Source: Gemmatimonadales bacterium
GTDB lineage: Bacteria; Gemmatimonadota; Gemmatimonadetes; Gemmatimonadales; GWC2-71-9
Direction: 5' to 3'
Assembly (NCBI GenBank): GCA_036500345.1
Contig: DASYCE010000006.1
Coordinates: 1-64,000 of the forward strand
Length of the DNA stretch: 64,000 bases
The notes under the pieces were generated by a model. That model searched no databases and was not told where the DNA came from. It was given only the letters and a program-made list of their open reading frames with translations. A program made the position numbers and the translations under genes. Positions 34,501 to 43,335 of the stretch are shown here, piece after piece (the stretch's first letter is position 1; each line of letters begins with the position of its first letter).

Positions 34501-36928
34501 GTGCCTCCACCGGATCGACTCGCGCGGCGCGCATCGCCGGCACCGCGCACGCCACCATCACGACCGCTCCGAGGAAGAGGAGCACGCCGATGCGTGTCAG
34601 CGGATCGTTCGATCCGACCTTGAAGAGCATTCCATTCAGCACGCGCGACAGCGCGAGCGATCCCGCGAAGCCGACGACCAGCCCGCTCACCGCCAGGAAT
34701 CCTCCCTCCTTCAGCACCAGCGCCATGATCCCGCCGCGCTCGGCGCCGAGGGCCGCACGAATGCCGAGCTCGCGGGTGCGCTGCGCCACCGAGAAGGCGA
34801 TCACGCCGTAGAGGCCCACCGCCGAGAGCAGGAGCGCCAGCACCGCGAATCCCGCCACCAGCGTGAGCGAGAAGCGCCGCACCGCCACTGACGCCGCCAT
34901 CAGATCGCCCATCGTCCGCTCGGCATAGAACGCCTGATCGGCATCGACGCCGGCGATCGCATGACGGATCTTCGGCAGCAGGAGATGCGGGTCGCCCTGC
35001 GTCCGGATGGCGAGCGAGATGATCGGATCGGGCCCCTGGGCAAATGGATAGAAGACTTCGGGCTTGGCCGGCTGGTCGAGTGCTTCGCCGTGGACGTCAT
35101 GGACCACGCCGATCACGACCTTCGCCGTCGTGTCGCCGTTCATCACGCGGATCTTGCGGCCGACCGGGTTGCCGTCGGGGAAGAAGAGCCGCGCGGCAGT
35201 CTGGTTGAGGATGGCAACCGGCGCGGGCGACTTCGCGGTGTCGCGCAGCGCGTCGAAATCATGCCCCTCGATGAACGGGATCCGCATCGTGGCGAAGTAC
35301 GCACCGCCGATCGTGCGATATCCCACCGACGGCAGGTCGCTCACGTTGGCATACGGATGTTCCACCGCCTCGGCGGTGGTGGAGTTGCCCAGATTGCTCA
35401 TCGGCAGCGTATTGATCGACGCCGCCGACACGACGCCGGGGATGCGGTTGAGCTGCGTGACCACATCCCGGTCGAATCGCGCCGATGTGGCGTCATCGAA
35501 TCGCGATGTCAACAGCGTGATCATTGTCATCACATTCCTGGGATCGACGCCGGGGTCGATCGTCGCGATGGCGCTGAACGACCGCAGCAGCAGGCCGGCG
35601 CCGGTGAGCAGCATCACCGCGAGCGCCACTTCGCCGATCACCAGCGCTGCGCGCATCTTCCGCAGGCCGCGATGGCTGGTGCCGCGGCTCCCTTCGCGCA
35701 ACGCGTCGATCGGCCCGGTGCCACGTTGCTGCAGTACCGGGGCGAAGCCGAAGAGCATGCCGGTGACCGCGGACGCCGCCACCGCAAAGAGAAGGACCCG
35801 GCCGTTGACGGCGATCTCGCCAACCCGGGGAATGTTGTTCGGCGCGATGGCGCGAAGGAGTGCCACGCCCCAGGTGGCGAGCAGGATCCCGACGACCCCG
35901 CCGATCAGCGCGAGGAGGATACTCTCGGTGAGGAGCTGGCGCGCCAGGCGTCCCGGCGACGCACCGAGCGCGGTACGAATGCCGATTTCGCGTTCACGCT
36001 GCGAGGAGCGGGCGAGGAGGAGGCCGCCGACGTTGGCGCACGCAATCATCAGCACGAACAGCACTGCGCCGAAGAGGATGCCGATCGGCCGGCGCGCCGG
36101 CGCGGTGATCTGCTCCTGCAGCGGCGATCCCCTGAACACCAGATCACGATCCTGATCAGGATGGTCGTGCGCCAGCGTGCGCGCGATCCGGCCGAGATCG
36201 GCCGCGACGGAGGTCTCGGCGCCCGGTCTGATCCGCGCGATCACCCAGTAGTTGTTGTTGCCGCGATTGTCGAGATCGTTTGCGCTTTCGTGGCCGAGCG
36301 GGAGATAGACATCCGGCGCGTGAGAGGGCATCGGCACCGCCGACGGCACCAGGTCGGGGAACTGGAACTTCGCGGGGAGCACGCCGACGATGGTGCGCGG
36401 CTTCCCGTCGATGATCGCCGCCTTGCCGACAATCGCGCGATCGGCGTTGAACCGTTCGTGCCAGATGCGATCACTGATGACCGCTTCCTCGGGATAGCTG
36501 GTCGACTCGGTCCCGCCGGTGAAGAGCCGCCCCATGGCGGGGTGGACCCGCAACACGTCGAAGATGGAGTCACCGACGTAGATCCCGAGTGTCGATTCAG
36601 GATGGTCGCCGCCACTCAGGTTGAACAGCCAGTAGCGAAAGCTCGCGACCTCTGTCAGCGAGCGCGACGACGTGCGAAGGTCGCGGAAGTCGGGGAACGA
36701 AAACTGGGTTTGCTGATTGTCGCCGGTGCCGGCACCGACGAGCTGCACCAGCTGTTGCGGTGCGTCATAGTCGAGCGATCGGAGGAGGACACCGTCGACC
36801 ACCGAGAAGATGGCAGCGGTCGCACCGATGCCGAGTCCGATGGTGAGCACCGCGACGACGGTGAAGATCGGATACTGGCGCAGGGTCCGGAGGGCAAAAC
36901 GGATGTCGCGAACGATCGAATCGAACAT
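34487..36928 (-). CDS. ADOP-type permease, short N-terminus
   Basis: An 813-residue MacB/FtsX duplicated permease. I chose ATG 36928 (MFDSIVRDIRFALRTL), with GAGGA 6 nt upstream. The product therefore lacks the 60-80 residue cytoplasmic N-terminal segment of the other four copies, and has no PadR gene of its own. TM1 is in VAVLTIGLGIGATAAIFSV; the central FtsX block holds FVLMIACANVGGLLLARSSQRE; the C-terminus ends DPVEALRRE. The gene is divergent from the PadR at 37202 across a 273-bp gap, so that regulator may control both sides. It overlaps the LytTR gene tail to tail. Confidence 0.9.
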   Translation of the reverse strand: MFDSIVRDIRFALRTLRQYPIFTVVAVLTIGLGIGATAAIFSVVDGVLLRSLDYDAPQQLVQLVGAGTGDNQQTQFSFPDFRDLRTSSRSLTEVASFRYWLFNLSGGDHPESTLGIYVGDSIFDVLRVHPAMGRLFTGGTESTSYPEEAVISDRIWHERFNADRAIVGKAAIIDGKPRTIVGVLPAKFQFPDLVPSAVPMPSHAPDVYLPLGHESANDLDNRGNNNYWVIARIRPGAETSVAADLGRIARTLAHDHPDQDRDLVFRGSPLQEQITAPARRPIGILFGAVLFVLMIACANVGGLLLARSSQREREIGIRTALGASPGRLARQLLTESILLALIGGVVGILLATWGVALLRAIAPNNIPRVGEIAVNGRVLLFAVAASAVTGMLFGFAPVLQQRGTGPIDALREGSRGTSHRGLRKMRAALVIGEVALAVMLLTGAGLLLRSFSAIATIDPGVDPRNVMTMITLLTSRFDDATSARFDRDVVTQLNRIPGVVSAASINTLPMSNLGNSTTAEAVEHPYANVSDLPSVGYRTIGGAYFATMRIPFIEGHDFDALRDTAKSPAPVAILNQTAARLFFPDGNPVGRKIRVMNGDTTAKVVIGVVHDVHGEALDQPAKPEVFYPFAQGPDPIISLAIRTQGDPHLLLPKIRHAIAGVDADQAFYAERTMGDLMAASVAVRRFSLTLVAGFAVLALLLSAVGLYGVIAFSVAQRTRELGIRAALGAERGGIMALVLKEGGFLAVSGLVVGFAGSLALSRVLNGMLFKVGSNDPLTRIGVLLFLGAVVMVACAVPAMRAARVDPVEALRRE

Positions 36929-37130
36929 GGCGAGTCCTCGGGCACGCGTCGCGGCATCATTGCCGACAACGAACCGGATGGAGGGAAGGGCAACCAACGT
37001 GCCGCGGCTGCCCACAGCAAGTCCTTGCGCTGCCGCGCTTTGCGTCGTGGCGCCCGTGCCGTCAAACCCTGTGGCTGTCCGCCTGTGGTTGCGCTTGTCC
37101 GGAAACGGACACTCCTCGATCGCCATTGCC

Positions 37131-37173
37131 TTGACAGTCTGGGTATCCGTTGGTAGCGTTACTTAGACAGTCT
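37131..37173 (+). promoter_or_regulatory. PadR promoter with paired GACAGTC operators
   Basis: TTGACA (37131-37136), 17-nt spacer, TAGCGT (37154-37159): a good sigma70-type promoter. GACAGTCT occurs at 37133-37140, overlapping the -35, and again at 37166-37173 near the expected start site, 33 bp apart. Each contains the palindromic core GAC-A-GTC. This fits autorepression by the PadR at 37202. Confidence 0.55.
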
Positions 37174-37201
37174 TGGTAATCACCCTGGCCGCGAGTCTTC
37201 A

Positions 37202-37558
37202 ATGTCCGGCGATCAGTCCAAGGATTGGCTTCACGGTACCCTCGATGTCCTCGTGCTCAAGGCGTTGAGCGGGGGACCGCGTCACGGCTACGCCGTCGCG
37301 CGCTGGCTTGAAGACACCACCGGCGACCGGCTGCAGATCGAGGACGGGTCGCTCTATCCGGCGCTCTACCGCATGGAGCGGAAGAAATGGGTCGAAGCGT
37401 CGTGGGGGATGTCGGAGCTCGGCCGCAAGGCAAAGCTCTACCGGCTCACCCCCCGCGGCCGCAAGCAGCTGCAGCTCGAGACATCGGACTGGAACGACTA
37501 CGTGAGCATCGTGTCGCTGGTCCTCCTGACTGCGACCGGCGCAGGACCCGACCGGTGA
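37202..37558 (+). CDS. PadR-family transcriptional regulator
   Basis: A 118-residue winged-helix regulator with the family pattern: [40 protein letters not shown], a basic wing (GRKAKLYRLTPRGRKQL) and a C-terminal dimerisation helix. It directly precedes an ADOP permease gene, with its TGA overlapping the permease GTG, and faces a second ADOP permease gene across a 273-bp gap that holds a promoter with paired GACAGTC repeats. It probably represses its own operon and possibly the divergent permease. The inducer is unknown. Confidence 0.94.
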   Translation: MSGDQSKDWLHGTLDVLVLKALSGGPRHGYAVARWLEDTTGDRLQIEDGSLYPALYRMERKKWVEASWGMSELGRKAKLYRLTPRGRKQLQLETSDWNDYVSIVSLVLLTATGAGPDR

Positions 37559-40233
37559 GCTGGTGGCCGGGTCGCCGGAAGGGCGCGCGCCCGATTCCGG
37601 GCACGATGAGCGTCGACGAGGAGGTCGACGCCGAACTCGACTTCCACGTCGCAATGCGGATTCACGAATACATCGCCCGCGGTCTCGACCCCGAGGCCGC
37701 CCGGCGCGCAGCGATGACCAAGTTCGGTGACCTGGGCTCGACGATGACCACATGCCGTGCACTCGGCTATCAACGGGAGCGTGAGATGCAACGCCACGAA
37801 TACCTGAGCGAACTGATGCAGGATATCCGTCTTGCGATGCGGCAGTTGCGTCGCCTCCCGGTCTTCGGCTGCGTGGCGGTGTCGATCCTCGCGATCGGCA
37901 TCGGGACGACCACGGCGATCTTCAGCGCGGCGGAAGCGGTGGTGCTGCGGCCCCTTCCGTACGCGCATGCCGATCGGCTCGCGATGGTCTTCGATCGCTG
38001 GCACGATGTCGACGGGAATGCTGCCGCAGGCAACTACGCGGAGTGGCAGCGCCGTTCGACTTCGTTCGATCAGCTCGCCGCCGCGGACTTCGGCAACATG
38101 ACTGTCGCCTCAGGCGACTCGCCGGAACGCGTGGTCGGCGCGCAGGTGACCGCCAACTTCTTCACCACGCTGGGCGTCCGGCCGGCGGTGGGTCGTGTCT
38201 TCACCGCGGCCGAGGATCACCCAAATCCGAACGTGGCCGTGCTGAGCGACGGGCTGTGGCGTCGCGACTTCGGCGGCGACCGCGATGCCGTCGGCAAGAC
38301 GATCCGTCTCAACGGAACGTCATATCTGATCGTCGGCGTCATGCCGGCAGGATTCGATCCCACCAGCTCGGGCGAAGAACTCTGGACGCCGGCGGGGTTC
38401 ACCGGCGAACAGCTGACCGACCGTGACAATCATCACTATGTGGTCATCGGGCTCCTCAAGCCTGGCGCGACGATCGACCGGGCGCAGTCCGAGCTGACCT
38501 CGATCGCCCGCGACATGGAAAAGGAATATCCGCAGACCAACACCGGCTACGCCGTGCATGTTCGCTCGCAGAAGGATGTGATCGTCGGCGACAATCGCAC
38601 CTGGCTCTTTCTGCTCCTCGGTGCCGTCGGATCGGTACTGCTCATCGCGTGCGGCAATGTGGCGAATCTTCTCCTCGCGCGTGGTGCGAGCCGCGCCAAG
38701 GAATTTGCGATCCGCACGGCAATCGGCGCCGGTCGCGGACGGATCATTCGCCAGCTGATGACCGAGAATCTGGTGCTCGGCGCCGCCGCGGCGGTGCTTG
38801 GTGTCGGCGTGGCGTGGGCCGGCGTCCGACTGCTGGTCGCAGCTGCTCCGGCGGGAATCCCGCGCCTCGAGATGACCCGCATCGACGGCACCGCCCTCGG
38901 CTTTGCGCTGATGATTGCGATCGTCTGCTCGGTCATCTTCGGGCTGGTACCGGCACTTCGGGCCGGGAGCACCGATCTCCACGGCGTGATCAAGGAGGGG
39001 ACTCGCACCGCAATGGCGAGCACCCGCGACCGGGCTCGCACCGCGCTCGTGGGGATCGAAATTGCCGTCGCGCTGATGTTGCTGGTCGGCGCCGGATTGT
39101 TGATCCGCAGCGCGATCTACGTCGCGCGCATCAATCCCGGCTTCGAGATGGATGGACTCTTCACCGCGCGCGTCGCGCTTGGCCAGCCTGCCCAGGGCGA
39201 CGGCGTGGCCGAAGCAGAGCAGACCTTCGATCGGATCGTCACGGCACTCAAGTCGCGGCCCGAGATCGCCGCGGCCGCGCTGACCTCGCAGGCGCCGCTC
39301 GGATTTGCCGGGACCTCCAACGGTCTCGTCCCCGAAGGGCGGCCGCGAACGATCGCCTACGCCATTCAGTCGCAGCTGCGGATGGTGACGCCGGGCTATC
39401 TCGCGGCGATGCACATTCCGCTCGTCGCCGGCCGCGACATCAGCGACGCCGACGTGCGCGGGGCGATGCGCGTCATCGTCGTCAGCGAGGCGCTGGCCCG
39501 GAAGGCATGGCCCAACGAGAGCGCCATCGGCAAGCGGATCGCCTGCTGCGAAGGAACCGACGCCGACCCGCGGTGGAAGACGGTCGTTGGTGTCGCCGCC
39601 GACGTGCATTCCAACGGTCCGACCCAGGACGTCGGGCCGGAATTCTACCTGCCGATGGCACAGGCGCCGAGCGACGCATGGATGTGGGTGTCGCGCGCGA
39701 TGACCGTGGTCGCCCGGGCCCGCCACGGCGACGGTGCCGCGCTCGCGCCGGTCATTCGCGCCGTCGTGAAGGATGCCGATCCCGCCGCGCCAGTCTACCA
39801 GGCGGCGACGATGAAGGAGCAACTGCGCACCAATCTCGCGGCGACGCGGTTCACGCTGATCCTGCTCACCGTCCTCGGCGGTGCCGGGTTGCTCCTCGCG
39901 ATCACCGGCGTGTACAGCGTGATCGCCTATTTCGTCTCGCTGCGCACCCCGGAAGTCGCCGTGCGCATGGCGCTCGGCGCAACCGCCTTCGATGTGGTCG
40001 CGTTGCTCAGCTGGCAGGGAGCGGGTGCGATCATTGGGGGGCTCGTTGCAGGAGCGATGGCGTCGCTCTGGGTCACGCAATTCCTGCAGAGCTTTCTCGT
40101 CGGCGTCCGTCCTCGCGATCCGGTGACGATGATCGCGTCGATCGGAGTGGTTGCGCTGGTTGCCGCTGCGGCGACGGTGATCCCGGCGCGGCGCGCTACC
40201 GGCGTGAATCCGGCGACTGCGCTGCATGGGTAG
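37555..40233 (+). CDS. ADOP-type ABC permease
   Basis: An 892-residue duplicated MacB/FtsX permease starting at GTG 37555, coupled to the PadR stop. It has the typical cytoplasmic N-terminal segment (SVDEEVDAELDFHVAMRIHEY), TM1 in VAVSILAIGIGTTTAIFSAAEAV, periplasmic MacB cores at about 130-310 and 500-690, a central FtsX block with VGSVLLIACGNVANLLLARGASRAKE and a final FtsX block ending ATGVNPATALHG. A paired Cys (ACCEG) in the second core is unusual among the five copies. Export substrate unknown; partner ATPase not in the window. Confidence 0.92.
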   Translation: MSWWPGRRKGARPIPGTMSVDEEVDAELDFHVAMRIHEYIARGLDPEAARRAAMTKFGDLGSTMTTCRALGYQREREMQRHEYLSELMQDIRLAMRQLRRLPVFGCVAVSILAIGIGTTTAIFSAAEAVVLRPLPYAHADRLAMVFDRWHDVDGNAAAGNYAEWQRRSTSFDQLAAADFGNMTVASGDSPERVVGAQVTANFFTTLGVRPAVGRVFTAAEDHPNPNVAVLSDGLWRRDFGGDRDAVGKTIRLNGTSYLIVGVMPAGFDPTSSGEELWTPAGFTGEQLTDRDNHHYVVIGLLKPGATIDRAQSELTSIARDMEKEYPQTNTGYAVHVRSQKDVIVGDNRTWLFLLLGAVGSVLLIACGNVANLLLARGASRAKEFAIRTAIGAGRGRIIRQLMTENLVLGAAAAVLGVGVAWAGVRLLVAAAPAGIPRLEMTRIDGTALGFALMIAIVCSVIFGLVPALRAGSTDLHGVIKEGTRTAMASTRDRARTALVGIEIAVALMLLVGAGLLIRSAIYVARINPGFEMDGLFTARVALGQPAQGDGVAEAEQTFDRIVTALKSRPEIAAAALTSQAPLGFAGTSNGLVPEGRPRTIAYAIQSQLRMVTPGYLAAMHIPLVAGRDISDADVRGAMRVIVVSEALARKAWPNESAIGKRIACCEGTDADPRWKTVVGVAADVHSNGPTQDVGPEFYLPMAQAPSDAWMWVSRAMTVVARARHGDGAALAPVIRAVVKDADPAAPVYQAATMKEQLRTNLAATRFTLILLTVLGGAGLLLAITGVYSVIAYFVSLRTPEVAVRMALGATAFDVVALLSWQGAGAIIGGLVAGAMASLWVTQFLQSFLVGVRPRDPVTMIASIGVVALVAAAATVIPARRATGVNPATALHG

Positions 40234-40250
40234 CGCTTGCGCGGGCGGGC

Positions 40251-40258
40251 TATCTTTG
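40251..40258 (+). promoter_or_regulatory. TATCTTTG, Bacteroidota-like -7 element
   Basis: Exact TAnnTTTG match 28 nt before ATG 40287 of the DinB gene. A TTG lies closer (about 11 nt) than the usual -33 distance, so only half of the promoter is convincing. Confidence 0.35.
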
Positions 40259-40286
40259 CTCCTCTCTCATTCCTGTCGAGCCGAGT

Positions 40287-40796
40287 ATGTCCAGCGCTGC
40301 AGAAGGCAAAGCCGTTGCATCAGCCATGATCGCCCTCTGGGAACACGAGATTCCCTCGACGATCAAGGTGCTCAACGCGGTCCCGGACGCACATCGCGAG
40401 CACCGTCCCGCGCCCAAGTCGCGCTCGGCGTGGCAGCTCGCCACCCACATCGCGACGAGCGACGCGTGGTTTCTGGACTGCATCGAGCGCGGCCAGTTCC
40501 ACTTTGATCAGGAAGCAGCCGCGAAGGCCGCGGCGCAGTTCAACAACGTCGGGGATGTGGTCGAGTATTACACGGCGACGATTCCGGCGAAGCTGCACGC
40601 GATGAACCAGCTTCCCGGCGAGAAGCTCGCGGAGACGGTCGATTTCTACGGCCGGATGCAGATGTCGCGTGGAGCGTGGATCGGCTTTGCGACCAACCAC
40701 AGCGTCCATCATCGCGGCCAGCTCTCGACGTACCTGCGGAACATGGGGTCGAAGGTCCCCGACATCTACGGACCGAGTGCGGATTCGGAGCCGTAA
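40287..40796 (+). CDS. DinB-family protein
   Basis: A 169-residue four-helix-bundle protein with the three metal histidines in place: AWQLATHIATSDAWF (first) and ATNHSVHHRGQLSTYL (second and third, in the HxxxHHRGQL pattern typical of the clearest DinB members). A small C-terminal PDIYGPSADSEP tail matches many homologues. The start ATG 40287 is the only one outside the upstream permease gene. The family includes metal-dependent thiol transferases, but most remain uncharacterised. It is the intact counterpart of the amber-interrupted gene at 28265. Confidence 0.9.
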   Translation: MSSAAEGKAVASAMIALWEHEIPSTIKVLNAVPDAHREHRPAPKSRSAWQLATHIATSDAWFLDCIERGQFHFDQEAAAKAAAQFNNVGDVVEYYTATIPAKLHAMNQLPGEKLAETVDFYGRMQMSRGAWIGFATNHSVHHRGQLSTYLRNMGSKVPDIYGPSADSEP

Positions 40797-40816
40797 CCGC
40801 GCGCGAATCCGGCAGT

Positions 40817-42571
40817 TTACGGCGAGGCGACGCCGAGCACTGACTGACCATCGAGCGCATCGAATGCAGTGACCGCGGCGCGATGCTGCGCCGCGCATCG
40901 TTCGAGGAGTGACGTGAACGCCGGCACGCCGCGCAGCGCGTCCAGCCACGGATCACGGGCCAGCATCGGATAGCAGGAGAATCCGTCGGCGGTGATCCGC
41001 TCGAGTTGTGCGAGCGCTTCCTCGGCGTCACCATGGCGAGCGATGTGGCGCGCCACGTAGAAGCGCCCCTCGGGATCGCGAAAGTCCGGTGACAGCATCG
41101 AGCGAACTGCGACGACGCTGTCGGCGACGCGCCCCTCGATCAATGCCCGCGCTCCAACCGCCATGTGCCGTCGCCGGGTCGGCATCTTTTCCTCGACCTC
41201 GCACAACGCCGGCAGCGCCTCTTCTCCACGCCCGAGTTCTGCCAGCGCGAGTGCCACGATGTAGGGAAAGCTGCTGACCGAGAGCCGCGCCAGTTGCGCG
41301 AAGTCCCCCTGCATGAACCACGTGTGCATCACGCTCGTACCGATCTTGCCATCCAGCCGGCGGGCGCGCTCGTGCGCCGCCTCCGATGCGTCGAGCAGTC
41401 CGACGTACCGACAGACGGTCACCAGGCCGGCCATCAGTTCGGGGTCGGCAGCGCGTGCACGGCCGAGGAGCCGGACCATCGCGTCGTGCGCGCGGCCCAG
41501 GTCGGCCTCGAGCTGCGCATACAGCTTGTGCGCCATCGTGAGATCCGCGTTCAACTCGAGCGCCCTCCTGAACGCCGCTTCGGCGCGAACCAGCCCGCCG
41601 TCGTGTACCCCTTCAGAAAATTTGGTCTCGACGTGGTATAGCCGGCCGAGGCGCGCCCAGGCCGGCGCGAAGCGGGGATCCTCCGCCACGGCGCGCTCGT
41701 AGTACTCGCGCGCCACGCTCCACTGCTTGGGATCGATGCTCAGCTGATTGCCCCGCAGGAAGCAATCGTACGCCGCCTTGCTCGCCGGGACATCGCTCTG
41801 CAAGCGCAGGCGATCGCGTGCGGTGAGCGGCACCGCGAGAGATTCGACAATACCGCGCGCCAGTTCGTCCTGGATCTGAAAGAGATCGCCGACCGGGACC
41901 TGGAGCGTATGGGACCAGAGCAGTGTTCCCGACGCGCACTCGGTGAGTTGCGCGTGCACCCGCACATGACCCCCGGATCGAAGCAGCGTCCCCGTGACGA
42001 TGACATCGACGTCGGTCTCGGCACCAATGGCGTGTGTGTCGGTGGCGTTGCCGGCATACCGGGCGGCGACCAGGCTGGAGCGGACCACGAGCGACTCGAG
42101 CCCCGAGAGCGATGAGGCGACGGCGTCGGGGAGCGAGAAGGAGAGGTATGCCGTGTCGTCATCGTCGCGCAGCTGGCGAAACGGGAGGACGATGATGCGC
42201 GTGAGTGGCCGGGCCGTTACCGGCGCCGCCGCCGCGACCGGCGCCAGGAATCGGTACCCCCGCCGCGGCAGGGTCTCGACATACCGCGGCGCCTCGGCGT
42301 CATCGCCGAGCGCTTCGCGAATCTGTCGGATGCAATAGTTGAGGCCCTGGTCGAACTCGACATGCCTCCCGGTGCCCCAGACTCCGTCGCGGATTTCCGC
42401 CCGGGTGACGACCGAGCCGTTCTGTGTCACCAGCAGGGCAAGGACCTTGAACGGTTGCGGCGGCAACGCGATGCGCACCCCCTGGCGGAGGAGCTGGGCT
42501 GCATCGGTATCGAGTTCAAATGTTCCAAAACGAAGGATGGGCACAGCTCTTCGGGGCTCCTCGCCGGTCAC
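40817..42571 (-). CDS. Winged-helix (OmpR/CadC-type) regulator with FlgO/TolB-N-like domain and TPRs
   Basis: A 584-residue cytoplasmic regulator. The N-terminal PhoB/OmpR-type DNA-binding domain (about 10-110) shows FGTFELDTDAAQLLR, LLVTQNGSVVTRAEI and a terminal YVETLPRRGYRF. Residues about 125-245 (IIVLPFRQL to QIQDELARGIVESL) match the middle domain of the kinase at 18185. About 260-580 are TPRs. There is no transmembrane helix, unlike CadC. GTG 42571 or GTG 42544 may be the start. An 11-bp tandem repeat (42570-42591) sits exactly at the start and in the gap to the divergent peroxiredoxin genes, so it probably autoregulates and may control those genes. Confidence 0.88.
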   Translation of the reverse strand: MTGEEPRRAVPILRFGTFELDTDAAQLLRQGVRIALPPQPFKVLALLVTQNGSVVTRAEIRDGVWGTGRHVEFDQGLNYCIRQIREALGDDAEAPRYVETLPRRGYRFLAPVAAAAPVTARPLTRIIVLPFRQLRDDDDTAYLSFSLPDAVASSLSGLESLVVRSSLVAARYAGNATDTHAIGAETDVDVIVTGTLLRSGGHVRVHAQLTECASGTLLWSHTLQVPVGDLFQIQDELARGIVESLAVPLTARDRLRLQSDVPASKAAYDCFLRGNQLSIDPKQWSVAREYYERAVAEDPRFAPAWARLGRLYHVETKFSEGVHDGGLVRAEAAFRRALELNADLTMAHKLYAQLEADLGRAHDAMVRLLGRARAADPELMAGLVTVCRYVGLLDASEAAHERARRLDGKIGTSVMHTWFMQGDFAQLARLSVSSFPYIVALALAELGRGEEALPALCEVEEKMPTRRRHMAVGARALIEGRVADSVVAVRSMLSPDFRDPEGRFYVARHIARHGDAEEALAQLERITADGFSCYPMLARDPWLDALRGVPAFTSLLERCAAQHRAAVTAFDALDGQSVLGVASP

Positions 42572-42591
42572 TCATCGAACACTCATCGAAC
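42570..42591 (+). repeat. Tandem 11-bp direct repeat ACTCATCGAAC x2, candidate operator
   Basis: Two perfect head-to-tail copies (42570-42580, 42581-42591). OmpR/PhoB-type winged-helix proteins bind tandem direct repeats with one-helical-turn spacing, and this pair lies between such a regulator gene and the divergent redoxin gene. Confidence 0.6.
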
Positions 42592-42700
42592 GCTCTGCGC
42601 GCGCCCAATGTCGGGGAAATGCCGACTCCCACACTATACGCGCAGCAACCGGGACGAGCCAGCCCGGACAGCCAATTCAACGATCCGCCAGGAGTCCATC

Positions 42701-43282
42701 ATGCGCCTCACCCTCGGTTCCCCGGCCCCAGGATTCATCGTCGAGTCGATCGGCGGCCGCCGCGTCTCGAGCGAGCAGCTTCGCGGTCGCCCGCTCCTCC
42801 TCAAGTTCTACCGCTTCGCAACGTGCCCCGTCTGCAACCTGCACATGCACCGCTTCATCCAGGAGCATCACCTGGTGCGGGACGCGGGCCTCACCACGAT
42901 CGTCTTCTACCACTCGCCTGCCGACAAGCTGGCCGCGGCGCAGAGGGATGCGGCGCCGTTTGATCTCGTTCCCGATCCTGCCAGGACCGTCTTCGGGGCG
43001 TACGGCGTCGAGAACGGCCTGCGCGGCATGGTGTCGCCCGCGGTGATGTTCGACTACGCCAGGGCCCTCGCCGCCGGGTATCCCCCAGGCCTCTTCTCGA
43101 GCGATGGCGGTATCACCGGCAATCCGGCCGACTTCATCGTCGACGCGGCCGGCCGCATCGTGCTGGCCCACTACGGCACGCAGTACGCCGATTCGCTCGA
43201 CGCGCCGCAGGTCGTGCGCGCGTGGCACGCGCTGCAGGGCGAGTCGCAGCGGCTCGCGTCGCAGCCATTGATCACCGTGTAA
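42701..43282 (+). CDS. Thioredoxin-fold peroxiredoxin-like (AhpC/TSA) protein
   Basis: A 193-residue cytoplasmic redoxin. The thioredoxin-like core starts LTLGSPAPGFIVES, and the active site is C42-P-V-C45 in FATCPVCNLHMHRF, a CxxC arrangement as in the AhpC/TSA-like subfamily rather than classic peroxiredoxins. The C-terminal half (PADFIVDAAGRIVLAHYG) supplies the usual beta-strand. ATG 42701 follows CCAGGAG. It is the first gene after the divergent winged-helix regulator, and a 1-Cys peroxiredoxin gene follows 53 bp later, so the two likely act together in peroxide defence. Confidence 0.86.
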   Translation: MRLTLGSPAPGFIVESIGGRRVSSEQLRGRPLLLKFYRFATCPVCNLHMHRFIQEHHLVRDAGLTTIVFYHSPADKLAAAQRDAAPFDLVPDPARTVFGAYGVENGLRGMVSPAVMFDYARALAAGYPPGLFSSDGGITGNPADFIVDAAGRIVLAHYGTQYADSLDAPQVVRAWHALQGESQRLASQPLITV

Positions 43283-43335
43283 CCGATTGCCCGTTGCTTC
43301 ACCACACCAACCACATCACACCGGAGAACACGACA

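Noticed and set aside
34961-37156. 731-codon top-strand frame opposite the ADOP permease
   Set aside because: Arg/Asp/His-rich low-information translation antisense to a confident permease; a GC-rich shadow.
38320-40227. 635-codon bottom-strand frame opposite the ADOP permease at 37555
   Set aside because: Same character of shadow: no motif, extreme Arg/His content, no start signal.
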